A program made the position numbers and the translations under genes. Of a DNA stretch of 43,291 nucleotides, positions 8,729-16,065 are shown one piece after another. Below the pieces are notes generated by a model. The model ran no database searches. It had not been told where the DNA came from and saw nothing but the letters and a program-made list of their open reading frames with translations. The number at the start of each line of letters is the position of its first letter. Positions within the stretch are counted from its first letter, which is position 1. The stretch covers positions 1-43,291 of the forward strand of contig JAHZHL010000039.1 in NCBI GenBank assembly GCA_019420305.1, written 5' to 3'. This DNA is from Bacillota bacterium. GTDB lineage: Bacteria > Bacillota > Clostridia > Peptostreptococcales > Anaerovoracaceae.

Positions 8729-8758
8729 ATTATATACTTCTCCGCAAAACAAAATCAA
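8729..8758 (-). promoter_or_regulatory. Promoter of the LytTR/AgrC-like operon
   Basis: Minus-strand TTGATT (8753-8758) and TATAAT (8729-8734) with an 18-bp spacer. The roughly 60-nt leader contains a small GGCAG/CTGCC hairpin. Confidence 0.6.
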
Positions 8759-8772
8759 CTTTCGCGTTGATT

Positions 8773-8806
8773 AAAAAAGCGGCATTTGCTCTGAAATACC
8801 GCTTTC
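8773..8806 (-). terminator. Terminator of the YARHG gene
   Basis: AAAGCGGTATTT and AAATGCCGCTTT (minus strand, one mismatch) form a hairpin followed by a T-run. It lies nine nucleotides past the stop codon of the YARHG-domain gene and just upstream of the next promoter. Confidence 0.8.
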
Positions 8807-8814
8807 TCAAAAAT

Positions 8815-9822
8815 TTATTCCATACTCTGAATCAGTTCCACGTTCTGCATCTCATACTCATTCAGAATCTCTCCAACCTGGCTGTCAAAGGTCTCCGGAT
8901 CTACCGTTCCGTTGTACCAATCTTTGCTCTCGAAATAAGCTGCCAGCGCCGGATCATTAAACTGCCGTCCATGCCTTGCCATAATCTCGTTTCTGGCAAT
9001 CCGCAGTTCTTCTGCTGTCAATCCCTGCAGATCTTCTTCCGTCAGATATTTTGTAGAGCTGTCAGGCAGAACGTAATCGTTATCCGTCTTGCTTTCGGAT
9101 GTCGCTTCTGTGGTTTCTGACTCCTGTGAAGGCTCTGTTTCCTCCGGAACAGAATTGGCGACTTTAAATACCTCATAATTTTTAGCTTCATTTTTGTTGA
9201 TGACACTTTTCCACTGGATACTCCTGTTGTTAAAGGTCAGAACGCCATTTCCGCTGTTTCCATATCCGTCATTAGAGAACGTATAGTAGGCGGAACCTTC
9301 CTTAAGCGTTGCCCCAATGTTTTCCACACGAATACTGTTATAGGCCGCGCCTCCGTCATAAAATCCCATGGAAATCACCATGGTGCTTCCGTCAACAGAC
9401 AGGATTTCCAGCCGTACGCCTCCGGAAGTTTCCACATCCTCAACACCCCGTTCCTGCCATACGCCTATGTAATCGTTATAGTTGATAGAGTCTTCGCTCT
9501 GAAAAATGGAGCTCCTCATCAGCACAAACAGCACCAGAACCGCCAGAATCACTACAATCACAATGGCGATCACTTTTGGCGGAATCGGAAACTCCTTCTC
9601 CTTTTCTGAGCGGAGTTTAAAGCTGTATTCCCTTTTCGGCTCCTGCTCGGACTCCGTTTTGGGAATCTCCACCCGTTTTGTCGGTTCCTCCAGCGGCGGC
9701 GGACTTTGCAGATGAGCATTATCCGGAAGATTCTCCTTCTTCTTTTGCTGAACCGGAGCGCCGCAGTACTTACAGAATCGGCTCCTTGCGTTTATTTTTT
9801 TAAAACAGTTCTTGCAATACAT
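8815..9822 (-). CDS. Zinc-ribbon membrane protein with a YARHG domain
   Basis: A 335-aa protein. The N-terminal double-Cys zinc ribbon is CKNC(x11)CKYC. A charged linker follows, then one transmembrane helix at about residues 85-105 (VIAIVIVVILAVLVLFVLM), a beta-rich extracytoplasmic region at about 110-225, a Ser/Thr/Glu-rich linker, and a C-terminal YARHG domain at about 262-335 (LRIARNEIMARHGRQF, then DWYNG). YARHG domains are extracellular and common in Clostridia; their ligand is not established. The layout suggests a sensor or anchor that links a cytoplasmic zinc ribbon to the cell surface, but no activity can be assigned. The start is ATG with CAGGGG eight nucleotides upstream. Its leader region (9823-9985) is unusual. 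Confidence 0.85.
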   Translation of the reverse strand: MYCKNCFKKINARSRFCKYCGAPVQQKKKENLPDNAHLQSPPPLEEPTKRVEIPKTESEQEPKREYSFKLRSEKEKEFPIPPKVIAIVIVVILAVLVLFVLMRSSIFQSEDSINYNDYIGVWQERGVEDVETSGGVRLEILSVDGSTMVISMGFYDGGAAYNSIRVENIGATLKEGSAYYTFSNDGYGNSGNGVLTFNNRSIQWKSVINKNEAKNYEVFKVANSVPEETEPSQESETTEATSESKTDNDYVLPDSSTKYLTEEDLQGLTAEELRIARNEIMARHGRQFNDPALAAYFESKDWYNGTVDPETFDSQVGEILNEYEMQNVELIQSME

Positions 9823-9838
9823 GATATACCCCTGAAAA

Positions 9839-9940
9839 CTACAAATCTATATTAAAAAAAGTGTGAATAGCGGAACAAAAAAATTCCTCTTCACACATGT
9901 CAGATCCGACGTCTGACATCCCATCAGGATGCGTTTTCAC
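9839..9940 (-). CDS. Possible 33-aa leader peptide
   Basis: A GTG-initiated frame of 33 codons that covers the two leader hairpins and stops 16 nt before the YARHG gene. It is Cys-, Phe- and Asp/Glu-containing (CEEEFFC). The ribosome site is weak (an ACGGA overlapping the start). It may be chance, because much of its coding sequence is the terminator stem; listed because it could couple translation to the terminator. Confidence 0.15.
   Translation of the reverse strand: MKTHPDGMSDVGSDMCEEEFFCSAIHTFFNIDL
9854..9896 (-). terminator. Intrinsic terminator inside the YARHG leader
   Basis: On the minus strand GTGTGAA (9890-9896) pairs with TTCACAC (9861-9867), with an inner GGAA/TTCC pairing, followed immediately by seven T (9854-9860). 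It lies about 95 nt after a strong promoter and about 32 nt before the YARHG start codon. Confidence 0.75.
9898..9918 (-). other. Leader hairpin upstream of the terminator
   Basis: A perfect 7-bp inverted repeat, TGTCAGA and TCTGACA with a 7-nt loop, placed between the promoter at 9957-9985 and the terminator at 9854-9896. Together they make a compact two-hairpin transcript. Confidence 0.6.
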
Positions 9941-9956
9941 TCCGTCAGTCCATTTT

Positions 9957-9985
9957 ATTATACTCCAACCGCACCTGCAAGTCAA
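9957..9985 (-). promoter_or_regulatory. Strong promoter reading into the leader
   Basis: Minus-strand TTGACT (9980-9985), 17-bp spacer, TATAAT (9957-9962): the best sigma-A match near this gene. Transcription would start near 9950. Confidence 0.7.
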
Positions 9986-10069
9986 TTTTCAGCCTGCGAA
10001 TATCACAAAAACAACAACTGGAAACTACACGGACGCCCCCCGTTTTTCCTGCTGTCCGGATGCCGCGCC

Positions 10070-11317
10070 TTACCGCGGTTCCGCCGGCGGCGCCACCATA
10101 TACTGAAAATCCGCCAGGCTCTGCCCCATACTCATCCGCACCCGCGGCAGCAGCAGCGGATCCATCCCCGGCTTCGCTTTTCCACCCTCGGTTGTTACCG
10201 CGCAGAGGAATCCCGCCTCCTCCACAATATCCCGGCACTGCTGGGTATAGTCCCCGTAAGGATAGGCAAAGGCGTCGCTGTTTCCACATTTCTCAATGGA
10301 AGTTTTCAGATCCGCCAGCGCTTCTTCTTCCGGCATGGCTGTAAAAATTCCGCCATGTCCGATAAAGCCTCCCGCCCGGTGCATATTGTCGGAATGGGAC
10401 TGGTACGACACATATTTACTGGGATAATTCTTTACCTTTTCCTCGCCCGCTCCCTTTGTGATCATAAAACAGGTCGCCGGAACCTCATATTTCTCCAGCG
10501 CCGGGATGCCCACTTCCAGAAAGCTTTTCGCCCCGTCGTCAAAGCAGAGTACGATACTCTTTTCCGGCAGCAGCAGCTTTCCGTCCACATAATCCCACAC
10601 TTCCTTCCATGTCGGGAAATAATAATCCTCAGAAACCAGCCACTGCAGTTCTTCCTCCAGGTCATGCACCTCGATGTAGTTGCCGTAGCGGCTGTACAGA
10701 TCCTCCGGCGGGTCCGCTTCATCGTACACATAATGATACATGCAGATGGGGAGCCCCGGAGTCTCATAATACGTATTAGGCAGCACTTCCACCGCGCGCT
10801 CTACCGTTGTGCTGTTGCCCTCATGATCTTCCACAGTATAGGTAATCGCTGATTTTCCCGCGCGCTTCAATTCCGGCCTCTCCACCTTCACCTCATCGGT
10901 CAGATCCCTTCCGTTACTATCCTCGGCAGAAAATCCGGGTTCCTCAAACTCTACTCCCAGCGGAACCTGGAGGGGATCTTCTCCTTCCAGTTCCAACACC
11001 GGATCCATCTTCGTTCCCACCGTAATCCGTCGCTCTACAGACAAATCTCCTATGGAATATACCAGCGTATAGGTCCCCGGCGTCTGCAGATCAAGCGTCC
11101 CCCTCACTTCAATCTGATCGCTGACATCCTCGCCGCCTTTTTTCGCGGAAGCCCCCGGATCTTCATAAGTCTGGCAGAGGTTTAGTTCCACCTCTTTTTC
11201 TCCGTTAAGCACCAGATAGTATTGAGTCTGATAGTAGAAAAAAATACCGGCCCCCACCAGCACAATCACCGCGGCCAGAATCACGATCCCCGCCCGCTTT
11301 TTCTTTCCTCGTTTCAT
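10070..11317 (-). CDS. Membrane-anchored polysaccharide deacetylase with two Ig-like domains
   Basis: A 415-aa exported enzyme that should remove N- or O-acetyl groups from a surface glycan. A signal anchor lies at residues 10-28. Two DUF5011-like immunoglobulin folds follow at about 35-100 and 107-178 (each with a YEDPGASA or FEEPGFSA start and a Y-Ig end), then the NodB homology domain at about 188-405. Motif 1 is CFDDGAKS with D260/D261, the metal site is H308-S-D-N-M-H313 with the longer H-x4-H spacing seen in IcaB/PgaB-like members, and YPYGDYT is the later motif. Whether the substrate is peptidoglycan, poly-N-acetylglucosamine or another glycan cannot be told. The start is ATG with GGAGG nine nucleotides upstream. 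It is divergent from the radical SAM gene. Confidence 0.92.
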   Translation of the reverse strand: MKRGKKKRAGIVILAAVIVLVGAGIFFYYQTQYYLVLNGEKEVELNLCQTYEDPGASAKKGGEDVSDQIEVRGTLDLQTPGTYTLVYSIGDLSVERRITVGTKMDPVLELEGEDPLQVPLGVEFEEPGFSAEDSNGRDLTDEVKVERPELKRAGKSAITYTVEDHEGNSTTVERAVEVLPNTYYETPGLPICMYHYVYDEADPPEDLYSRYGNYIEVHDLEEELQWLVSEDYYFPTWKEVWDYVDGKLLLPEKSIVLCFDDGAKSFLEVGIPALEKYEVPATCFMITKGAGEEKVKNYPSKYVSYQSHSDNMHRAGGFIGHGGIFTAMPEEEALADLKTSIEKCGNSDAFAYPYGDYTQQCRDIVEEAGFLCAVTTEGGKAKPGMDPLLLPRVRMSMGQSLADFQYMVAPPAEPR

Positions 11318-11362
11318 CCTCGCTTTCCTCCTTCACAGATTCTAAATTTCTGTCGCTCCGCC

Positions 11363-11404
11363 ATTATAACATATTTTTCTTTTTCCTAAAATTTATGTTA
11401 CAAT
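11363..11404. promoter_or_regulatory. Divergent promoter region, deacetylase / radical SAM
   Basis: On the minus strand TATAAT (11363-11368) is the likely -10 for the deacetylase. On the plus strand TACAAT (11399-11404) is the likely -10 for the radical SAM gene; its last base is only six nucleotides from that gene's ATG. Both -35 boxes are weak. Confidence 0.45.
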
Positions 11405-11410
11405 AAGCCC

Positions 11411-12466
11411 ATGAAAAAACATGCGATTATCCCCATATTCATCCCCCATCAGGGCTGTCCCAACGACTGTGTGTTCTGCAATCAAAAGACAATCACCGCC
11501 CGGCAGCCGGATGTGACGGACGATGAAATAAAAAACACAATTGAAACCTGGCTGTCTACTCTGACCGGCCGTCCGGGAATCGAAACCATTGAAATCGCTT
11601 TCTTTGGAGGAAGCTTTACCGGGATTCCCTTAAAACAGCAGTCCCGCTATCTGTCCCTCGCTTCGTCTTATAAACAGCAGGGGCTGGTTCAGAAGATCCA
11701 CCTTTCTACCAGACCGGACTATATTAATGAAGAAATTCTGGATAACCTGAAATTCTGGAGTGTGGATGTAATTGAACTGGGAGTGCAGTCCTTTGACGAC
11801 CGTGTGCTGAAAGCTTCCGGAAGAGGACACGACAGCCAGACGGTCTACCGGGCCTGCTCTCTGATTCAGGACTACGGGTTCGAGCTCGGTATTCAGCTGA
11901 TGATCGGCCTTCCGAAAGACAGCCTGCGGTCCTGCCTTTATTCCGCGAGAGAAACGGTCAAAATCGGACCTTCTTCCGCCAGACTGTACCCGACCATTGT
12001 CATCGAAGATACCCGCCTGATGGATATGTATCGGCAGGGGATTTACACTCCCCTTTCTTTGGAAGACGCGGTGGAAACGACAAAAGAAATGTATAAAATT
12101 TTAACGGACGCCGGAATCAAGATCCTCCGCGTGGGTCTGAAAAGCTCGGATCTGATTCAGGAAAACGGAAAAATTCAGGGCCATACCTTTCACCCCGCTT
12201 TCCGCCAGCTGGTAGAAGGCGCCATTTCCCGGGAAAAAATGCGGACGCTTTTGACGGACGCTCTGCCTTCACCGGACTGCTCCGAAACAGTCACCTTTGT
12301 CAGCAATGATCGCTGGTTTTCCAATTTAATCGGACATAAGGGATGTAATAAGGCCTATTTCGCCTCTGCCTATCCGCGTCTGAACATCCTCTGGCGAACC
12401 GGCCCATTGCCGGATGGGCAAATCGGTATTTCGGTTGCAGGGAAGCCTGGTCTTATGGTAAAATAA
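11411..12466 (+). CDS. Elp3-like radical SAM protein
   Basis: A 351-aa radical SAM enzyme. The cluster cysteines are C16-x3-C20-x2-C23 (GCPNDCVFC), followed by the glycine-rich SAM contact FFGGSFTGIP and the family's ELGVQSFDDRVL and GIQLMIGLP stretches. The arrangement is that of the Elp3/MiaB-type HemN-like fold, but the acetyltransferase domain of Elp3 is absent; the C-terminal part (about 230-351) is family-specific. The reaction is unknown. The start is ATG at 11411 without a visible ribosome site, and the -10 box at 11399-11404 would place transcription start at or next to the ATG, so translation may be leaderless. The next gene is 64 bp downstream on the same strand. Confidence 0.85.
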   Translation: MKKHAIIPIFIPHQGCPNDCVFCNQKTITARQPDVTDDEIKNTIETWLSTLTGRPGIETIEIAFFGGSFTGIPLKQQSRYLSLASSYKQQGLVQKIHLSTRPDYINEEILDNLKFWSVDVIELGVQSFDDRVLKASGRGHDSQTVYRACSLIQDYGFELGIQLMIGLPKDSLRSCLYSARETVKIGPSSARLYPTIVIEDTRLMDMYRQGIYTPLSLEDAVETTKEMYKILTDAGIKILRVGLKSSDLIQENGKIQGHTFHPAFRQLVEGAISREKMRTLLTDALPSPDCSETVTFVSNDRWFSNLIGHKGCNKAYFASAYPRLNILWRTGPLPDGQIGISVAGKPGLMVK

Positions 12467-12530
12467 TTTAGTTATGGAAAAAATGAAACATCCGTAAAAA
12501 CAGCGGAATATATAAATCTTAGGAGGAGTT

Positions 12531-12794
12531 ATGAAAGCAGTAATTACAGTGATCGGAAAAGACATGGTAGGGATTCTCGCCAAAGTAAGCGGAACCTGTG
12601 CCGAAGTAAACGCCAACGTGGCGGAAGTAACTCAGTCGGTCCTGCAGGATTATTTCGCCATGATTATGATCGTGGATATCCAGAAGATGACCTGCAGCCT
12701 GGAGGAACTGAAAGCAAAGCTGGAGGAAAATGTTCCGAGCATGCAAATCCATGTTATGCACGAAGACATTTTTAATTCCATGCACAGAATTTAA
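12531..12794 (+). CDS. ACT-domain protein (UPF0237 type)
   Basis: An 87-aa single ACT domain of the UPF0237 type: KAVITVIGKDMVGILAKVSGT start, then VTQSVLQDYFAMIMIVDI. Such domains usually bind amino acids and regulate a partner. It has a strong GGAGGAG site and lies 20 bp ahead of the UPF0210 gene, the pairing seen widely in Firmicutes and archaea, so it probably modulates that protein. Confidence 0.95.
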   Translation: MKAVITVIGKDMVGILAKVSGTCAEVNANVAEVTQSVLQDYFAMIMIVDIQKMTCSLEELKAKLEENVPSMQIHVMHEDIFNSMHRI

Positions 12795-12814
12795 TTTAGC
12801 GGAGGACTGATACT

Positions 12815-14173
12815 TTGATCAATATGAATGACATCATGGAAACGATTACCATGATACAGGAAGAAAATCTGGATATCCGGACCATCACGATGGGAATTTC
12901 CCTTCTGGACTGCTGCGACAGCGATATTGACCGCTCCTGCCAGAAGGTCTATGATAAAATTTACCGGTGCGCCAAAGATCTGGTAAAAACCGGTGAGGAC
13001 ATTGAAAAAAAATACGGGATTCCCATTGTCAACAAACGGATTTCCGTCACCCCTATCGCCATGCTGGCCGGAGCCTCCGGCGGCGATCCGGTGAAATACG
13101 CGAAGACGCTGGATAAAGTCGCCAAAGAAGTGGGCGTCAACTTTATCGGCGGTTATTCGGCTCTGGTACAGAAAGGCTTTTCACCCGGAGATAAGGCTCT
13201 CATCGAATCCATTCCCCGGGCTCTGGCGGAAACGGATTTTGTCTGCTCATCGGTCAATGTTGGTTCCACCAAAACCGGAATCAATATGGACGCGGTAAAG
13301 CTGATGGGAAAAGCGGTGAAAGAAGCGGCGGAACTGACAAAGGACCGCCAGTGCATCGGCGCTGCCAAGCTGGTCGTATTCTGCAACGCGCCGGAGGACA
13401 ACCCCTTTATGGCCGGCGCCTTTCATGGGCCCGGCGAACCGGACTGTGTCGTTAACGTAGGTGTTTCCGGGCCCGGTGTAGTCCGTTCGGCCCTGTCTAA
13501 AATGCCCGATGACGCGGATCTGACGGAAGTTGCGGATAAAATTAAAAAGACTGCCTTCAAAATTACCCGTGTGGGACAGCTGGTCGGAACAGAGGCTTCC
13601 CAGCGTCTGGGCGTTCCTTTTGGAATTATTGACCTGTCTCTGGCCCCGACTCCCGCAGTCGGAGATTCAGTCGCCCATATTCTGGAGGAAATCGGTCTGG
13701 AGCAGTGCGGCGCCCATGGAACGACAGCCGCCCTCGCCATGTTAAACGACGCGGTGAAAAAAGGCGGCGTTATGGCGTCCTCCAATGTCGGCGGGCTTTC
13801 CGGAGCCTTTATTCCGGTCAGTGAGGACGCGGGCATGATTCAGGCTGCCAGAGACAACACTCTGTCCATTGAAAAGCTGGAAGCCATGACCGCTGTCTGC
13901 TCGGTCGGTCTTGATATGATCATTATTCCGGGCGAGACGGAGCCGGAAGTCATTTCAGCGGTTATCGCGGATGAAGCGGCCATCGGAATGGTAAACTCCA
14001 AGACAACCGCGGTTCGAGTGATCCCCGCGGTCGGCCTGGCGGAAGGCGAGGAGTTGGATTTCGGCGGACTGCTTGGAAACGGTCCGGTTATGAAGCTCAA
14101 CACAAAGTCTCCCGCGAAAATGATCAACCGCGGAGGACGGATTCCCGCGCCGCTGCAGAGTCTGAAGAACTAA
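12815..14173 (+). CDS. UPF0210 / PFL-like family protein
   Basis: A 452-aa protein of the conserved UPF0210 (DUF711) family, whose fold is related to pyruvate formate-lyase-like proteins but whose reaction is not established. Recognisable blocks are IRTITMGISLLDC near the start, NKRISVTPIAMLAG, FIGGYSALVQKG, VNVGSTKTGINMDAV, FHGPGEPDCVVNVGVSGPGVV, GAHGTTAALAMLNDAVKKGG and the C-terminal GGRIPAPLQSLKN. No glycyl-radical motif is apparent. The TTG at 12815 is taken as start because GGAGGA is eight nucleotides upstream; ATG at 12824 would be 17 nt away. It is co-transcribed with the ACT protein and probably with the downstream PLP enzyme (16-bp gap). Confidence 0.93.
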   Translation: MINMNDIMETITMIQEENLDIRTITMGISLLDCCDSDIDRSCQKVYDKIYRCAKDLVKTGEDIEKKYGIPIVNKRISVTPIAMLAGASGGDPVKYAKTLDKVAKEVGVNFIGGYSALVQKGFSPGDKALIESIPRALAETDFVCSSVNVGSTKTGINMDAVKLMGKAVKEAAELTKDRQCIGAAKLVVFCNAPEDNPFMAGAFHGPGEPDCVVNVGVSGPGVVRSALSKMPDDADLTEVADKIKKTAFKITRVGQLVGTEASQRLGVPFGIIDLSLAPTPAVGDSVAHILEEIGLEQCGAHGTTAALAMLNDAVKKGGVMASSNVGGLSGAFIPVSEDAGMIQAARDNTLSIEKLEAMTAVCSVGLDMIIIPGETEPEVISAVIADEAAIGMVNSKTTAVRVIPAVGLAEGEELDFGGLLGNGPVMKLNTKSPAKMINRGGRIPAPLQSLKN

Positions 14174-14189
14174 AAAGAGGTGTTTTGAT

Positions 14190-15218
14190 ATGTCACTTGG
14201 ATGTAAAAAGGTTCCTTTCCTGGATTTGCCTACTCCAATCGAATATCTCCCCAATATTTCCCGCGAGCTGGGGATCAATTTATACTTAAAAAGAGATGAT
14301 CTGACTGGTCTTGGCATGGGAGGAAACAAGCTGAGAAAGCTGGAATATTTTCTCTATGACGCGCAGCAGCAGGGCGCCACTATGCTGCTGACAACCGGCG
14401 GCGTCCAGACCAACCACGGCAGGCTGACAGCTGCCGTCGCCGCGAAATACGGATTAAAGTGCGCGATTGTCGCCATTGACGAGTATCCCGGCGAAATCTC
14501 CGCCAACATTCTCCTGGATCGCATGATGGGCGCGGACGTAATTTTAAAGGAAGACGATCATCTACGTTCTCTGCAGGTGCAGACCCATGAGACCGCGATG
14601 GCGGTAAAAGAGCGATATGAAGCGCAGGGCGAGACGGTTTACTACATTCCTACAGGCGGTTCCAACGAACTGGGTATCCTCGGCTATTACGATTGCGCCG
14701 AAGAGCTGACCGTGCAGGCTGCGGAACTGGGAATTTCCGACAGCCGTATTATCGTTCCTGTCGGCAGTATGGGAACCTATATGGGCCTGTTCTGCGGATT
14801 AAAAGATCTGGAATCCCCCCTTACTCTGAGCGGAGTTCTGATCGCGCCTTACGAGGAAAGCGTCCGCGCCTTTGCCAAATCCTATTTTGATAAGGTAAAG
14901 GAGTGCTATGGACTGGAATTCGACGCGGAAAAATCCGATTTCCACATTGATGAAGATTATACTTGCGAAGGCTACAACAATCCGGTTCCGGAAGTGCGCG
15001 AAGCCATCTATAACATGGCAAGAAAAGAAGCCATTATTCTGGACCCCTGTTACACAGGCAAGGCCTTCAACGGCATCTGCCAGATGATCCGCGACCGGAA
15101 AATTGAACAGGGAGAGACCATCATCTTTGTCCATACCGGCGGACAGCCCGGCATTAATACGCCCCACCACCGTCTGGAAATGGAACAGGAACTGATGGAC
15201 GGAATTAAAATCTTATAA
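14190..15218 (+). CDS. PLP-dependent D-cysteine desulfhydrase family enzyme
   Basis: A 342-aa fold-type II PLP enzyme of the D-cysteine desulfhydrase / ACC deaminase family. The PLP lysine is K47 in GGNKLRKLEY. The substrate-binding QSNH of characterised members appears as Q73-T-N-H76, so one residue is changed. PTGGSNELGILGY supplies the phosphate cradle and TGGQPGIN is the late family motif. Members degrade D-cysteine, ACC or related amino acids to ammonia and a keto acid; the Thr change argues against assigning the exact substrate. The start is ATG with AGAGGTG eight nucleotides upstream. It is the last gene of the radical SAM/ACT/UPF0210 row and is followed by a strong terminator. Confidence 0.9.
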   Translation: MSLGCKKVPFLDLPTPIEYLPNISRELGINLYLKRDDLTGLGMGGNKLRKLEYFLYDAQQQGATMLLTTGGVQTNHGRLTAAVAAKYGLKCAIVAIDEYPGEISANILLDRMMGADVILKEDDHLRSLQVQTHETAMAVKERYEAQGETVYYIPTGGSNELGILGYYDCAEELTVQAAELGISDSRIIVPVGSMGTYMGLFCGLKDLESPLTLSGVLIAPYEESVRAFAKSYFDKVKECYGLEFDAEKSDFHIDEDYTCEGYNNPVPEVREAIYNMARKEAIILDPCYTGKAFNGICQMIRDRKIEQGETIIFVHTGGQPGINTPHHRLEMEQELMDGIKIL

Positions 15219-15222
15219 ACGA

Positions 15223-15273
15223 AAAAAAAACGCTTCTGAATTCGGAAAAAACCGATACCAGAAGCGTTTTTTT
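15223..15273. terminator. Bidirectional terminator
   Basis: ACGCTTCTG and CAGAAGCGT arms with an A-run before and a T-run after. It ends both the PLP-enzyme gene (+) and mntP (-). Confidence 0.9.
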
Positions 15274-15835
15274 ATCCTAAAATACCCAGATGCTCCAGCA
15301 GGATTTTCAGACCCATGAGAATCAGAACGATCCCGCCGAAGAGTTCCGCTTTCGCCTTGTACTTCATTCCAAAAACGTTTCCGATTTTCACACCCGCGGC
15401 GGAAAGGAGAAAGGTCGTTACTCCGATAAAGGAAACGGCAGGCGCGATCTGCACCTGCAGGAACGCGAAAGTGATACCCACAGCCAGAGCGTCAATACTG
15501 GTAGCCACAGCCAGAGGAAGCATGGCTTTTACCCCCATAGAATCATTGAGGTTCTCTTCGTCTCCATTTCTGGCTTCCCGAATCATATTAAAGCCGATCA
15601 GCCCCAGAAGAATAAAGGCGATCCAGTGATCCGCGCTGGTAATCAGCGACTGGAACTGCTTGCCCAGAAAATAACCCAAAAGCGGCATCAGCGCCTGAAA
15701 TCCTCCAAAATACAGTCCTGCGATTAAAACATGTTTCGGCTTCAGCCGCCGTACAGAAAGACCCTTGCAGATGGATACCGCAAAAGCGTCCATGGACAGC
15801 CCTACCGCAATTACAAACAACTCCCATAAACTCAT
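15272..15835 (-). CDS. mntP: Manganese efflux pump MntP
   Basis: A 187-aa integral membrane exporter with six predicted helices, arranged as two three-helix repeats. The paired acidic motifs are GLSMDAFAVSICKG in helix 1 and ATSIDALAVGITFA in the second repeat. It pumps Mn2+ out of the cell. An upstream ATG-less extension to 15895 is open, but the ATG at 15835 with AAGGAGA ten nucleotides upstream matches the usual MSLWELFVIAVGLSMDA start. A yybP-ykoY riboswitch precedes it, which confirms the function and predicts induction by manganese. Confidence 0.96.
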   Translation of the reverse strand: MSLWELFVIAVGLSMDAFAVSICKGLSVRRLKPKHVLIAGLYFGGFQALMPLLGYFLGKQFQSLITSADHWIAFILLGLIGFNMIREARNGDEENLNDSMGVKAMLPLAVATSIDALAVGITFAFLQVQIAPAVSFIGVTTFLLSAAGVKIGNVFGMKYKAKAELFGGIVLILMGLKILLEHLGILG

Positions 15836-15869
15836 AATATGTATGTCTCCTTTTGCTTCAGAAAGAGAG

Positions 15870-15917
15870 CAAACAAAAACGAGACTCCTCTGCATTCAAA
15901 ACACAGATAAGTCTCGT
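15870..15917 (-). terminator. Riboswitch-controlled terminator ahead of mntP
   Basis: ACGAGACT (complement of 15910-15917) pairs with AGTCTCGT (complement of 15879-15886), extended by CTG/CAG, and a U-rich tail follows at 15870-15879. The 5' arm is also the conserved CGAGACTT of the aptamer, so metal-bound aptamer and terminator are mutually exclusive. Confidence 0.85.
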
Positions 15918-16000
15918 CATTTCATACAAAGCCAGGAATTTTTAATTCTTCCAGTGTGTTGACTTTATCACGCACAAGGCGCTGACTACTCCCTTACTCT
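15905..16000 (-). promoter_or_regulatory. yybP-ykoY (Mn2+) riboswitch aptamer
   Basis: Minus-strand leader with the conserved AAGGGAGTAG at the 5' side (15985-15995), a GTCAACACACTGG stretch, CTGGCTTTGT, and the ACGAGACTTATCT 3' side. AGAGTAAG and CTTATCT close the basal helix. These are the hallmark elements of the yybP-ykoY family, which binds Mn2+. Mn2+ binding should hold CGAGACTT in the aptamer, block the terminator and turn mntP on. Confidence 0.88.
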
Positions 16001-16009
16001 TTCATTAGT

Positions 16010-16038
16010 AGTCTAAAGGATTTTCTGAGAATATGCAA
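16010..16038 (-). promoter_or_regulatory. Promoter of the riboswitch-mntP transcript
   Basis: Minus-strand TTGCAT (16033-16038), 17-bp spacer, TAGACT (16010-16015). Start near 16003 matches the aptamer's first base-paired nucleotides. Confidence 0.6.
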
Positions 16039-16065
16039 GCAGTTTTTGAGAAAATCCGCCCGCGC

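Noticed and set aside
9929..10852. Plus-strand open frame of 307 codons
   Set aside because: Antisense to the deacetylase; no recognisable motif and no ribosome site.
15836..15895. Upstream extension of MntP
   Set aside because: It would translate the end of the riboswitch terminator; the ATG at 15835 has the proper ribosome site and matches family N-termini.
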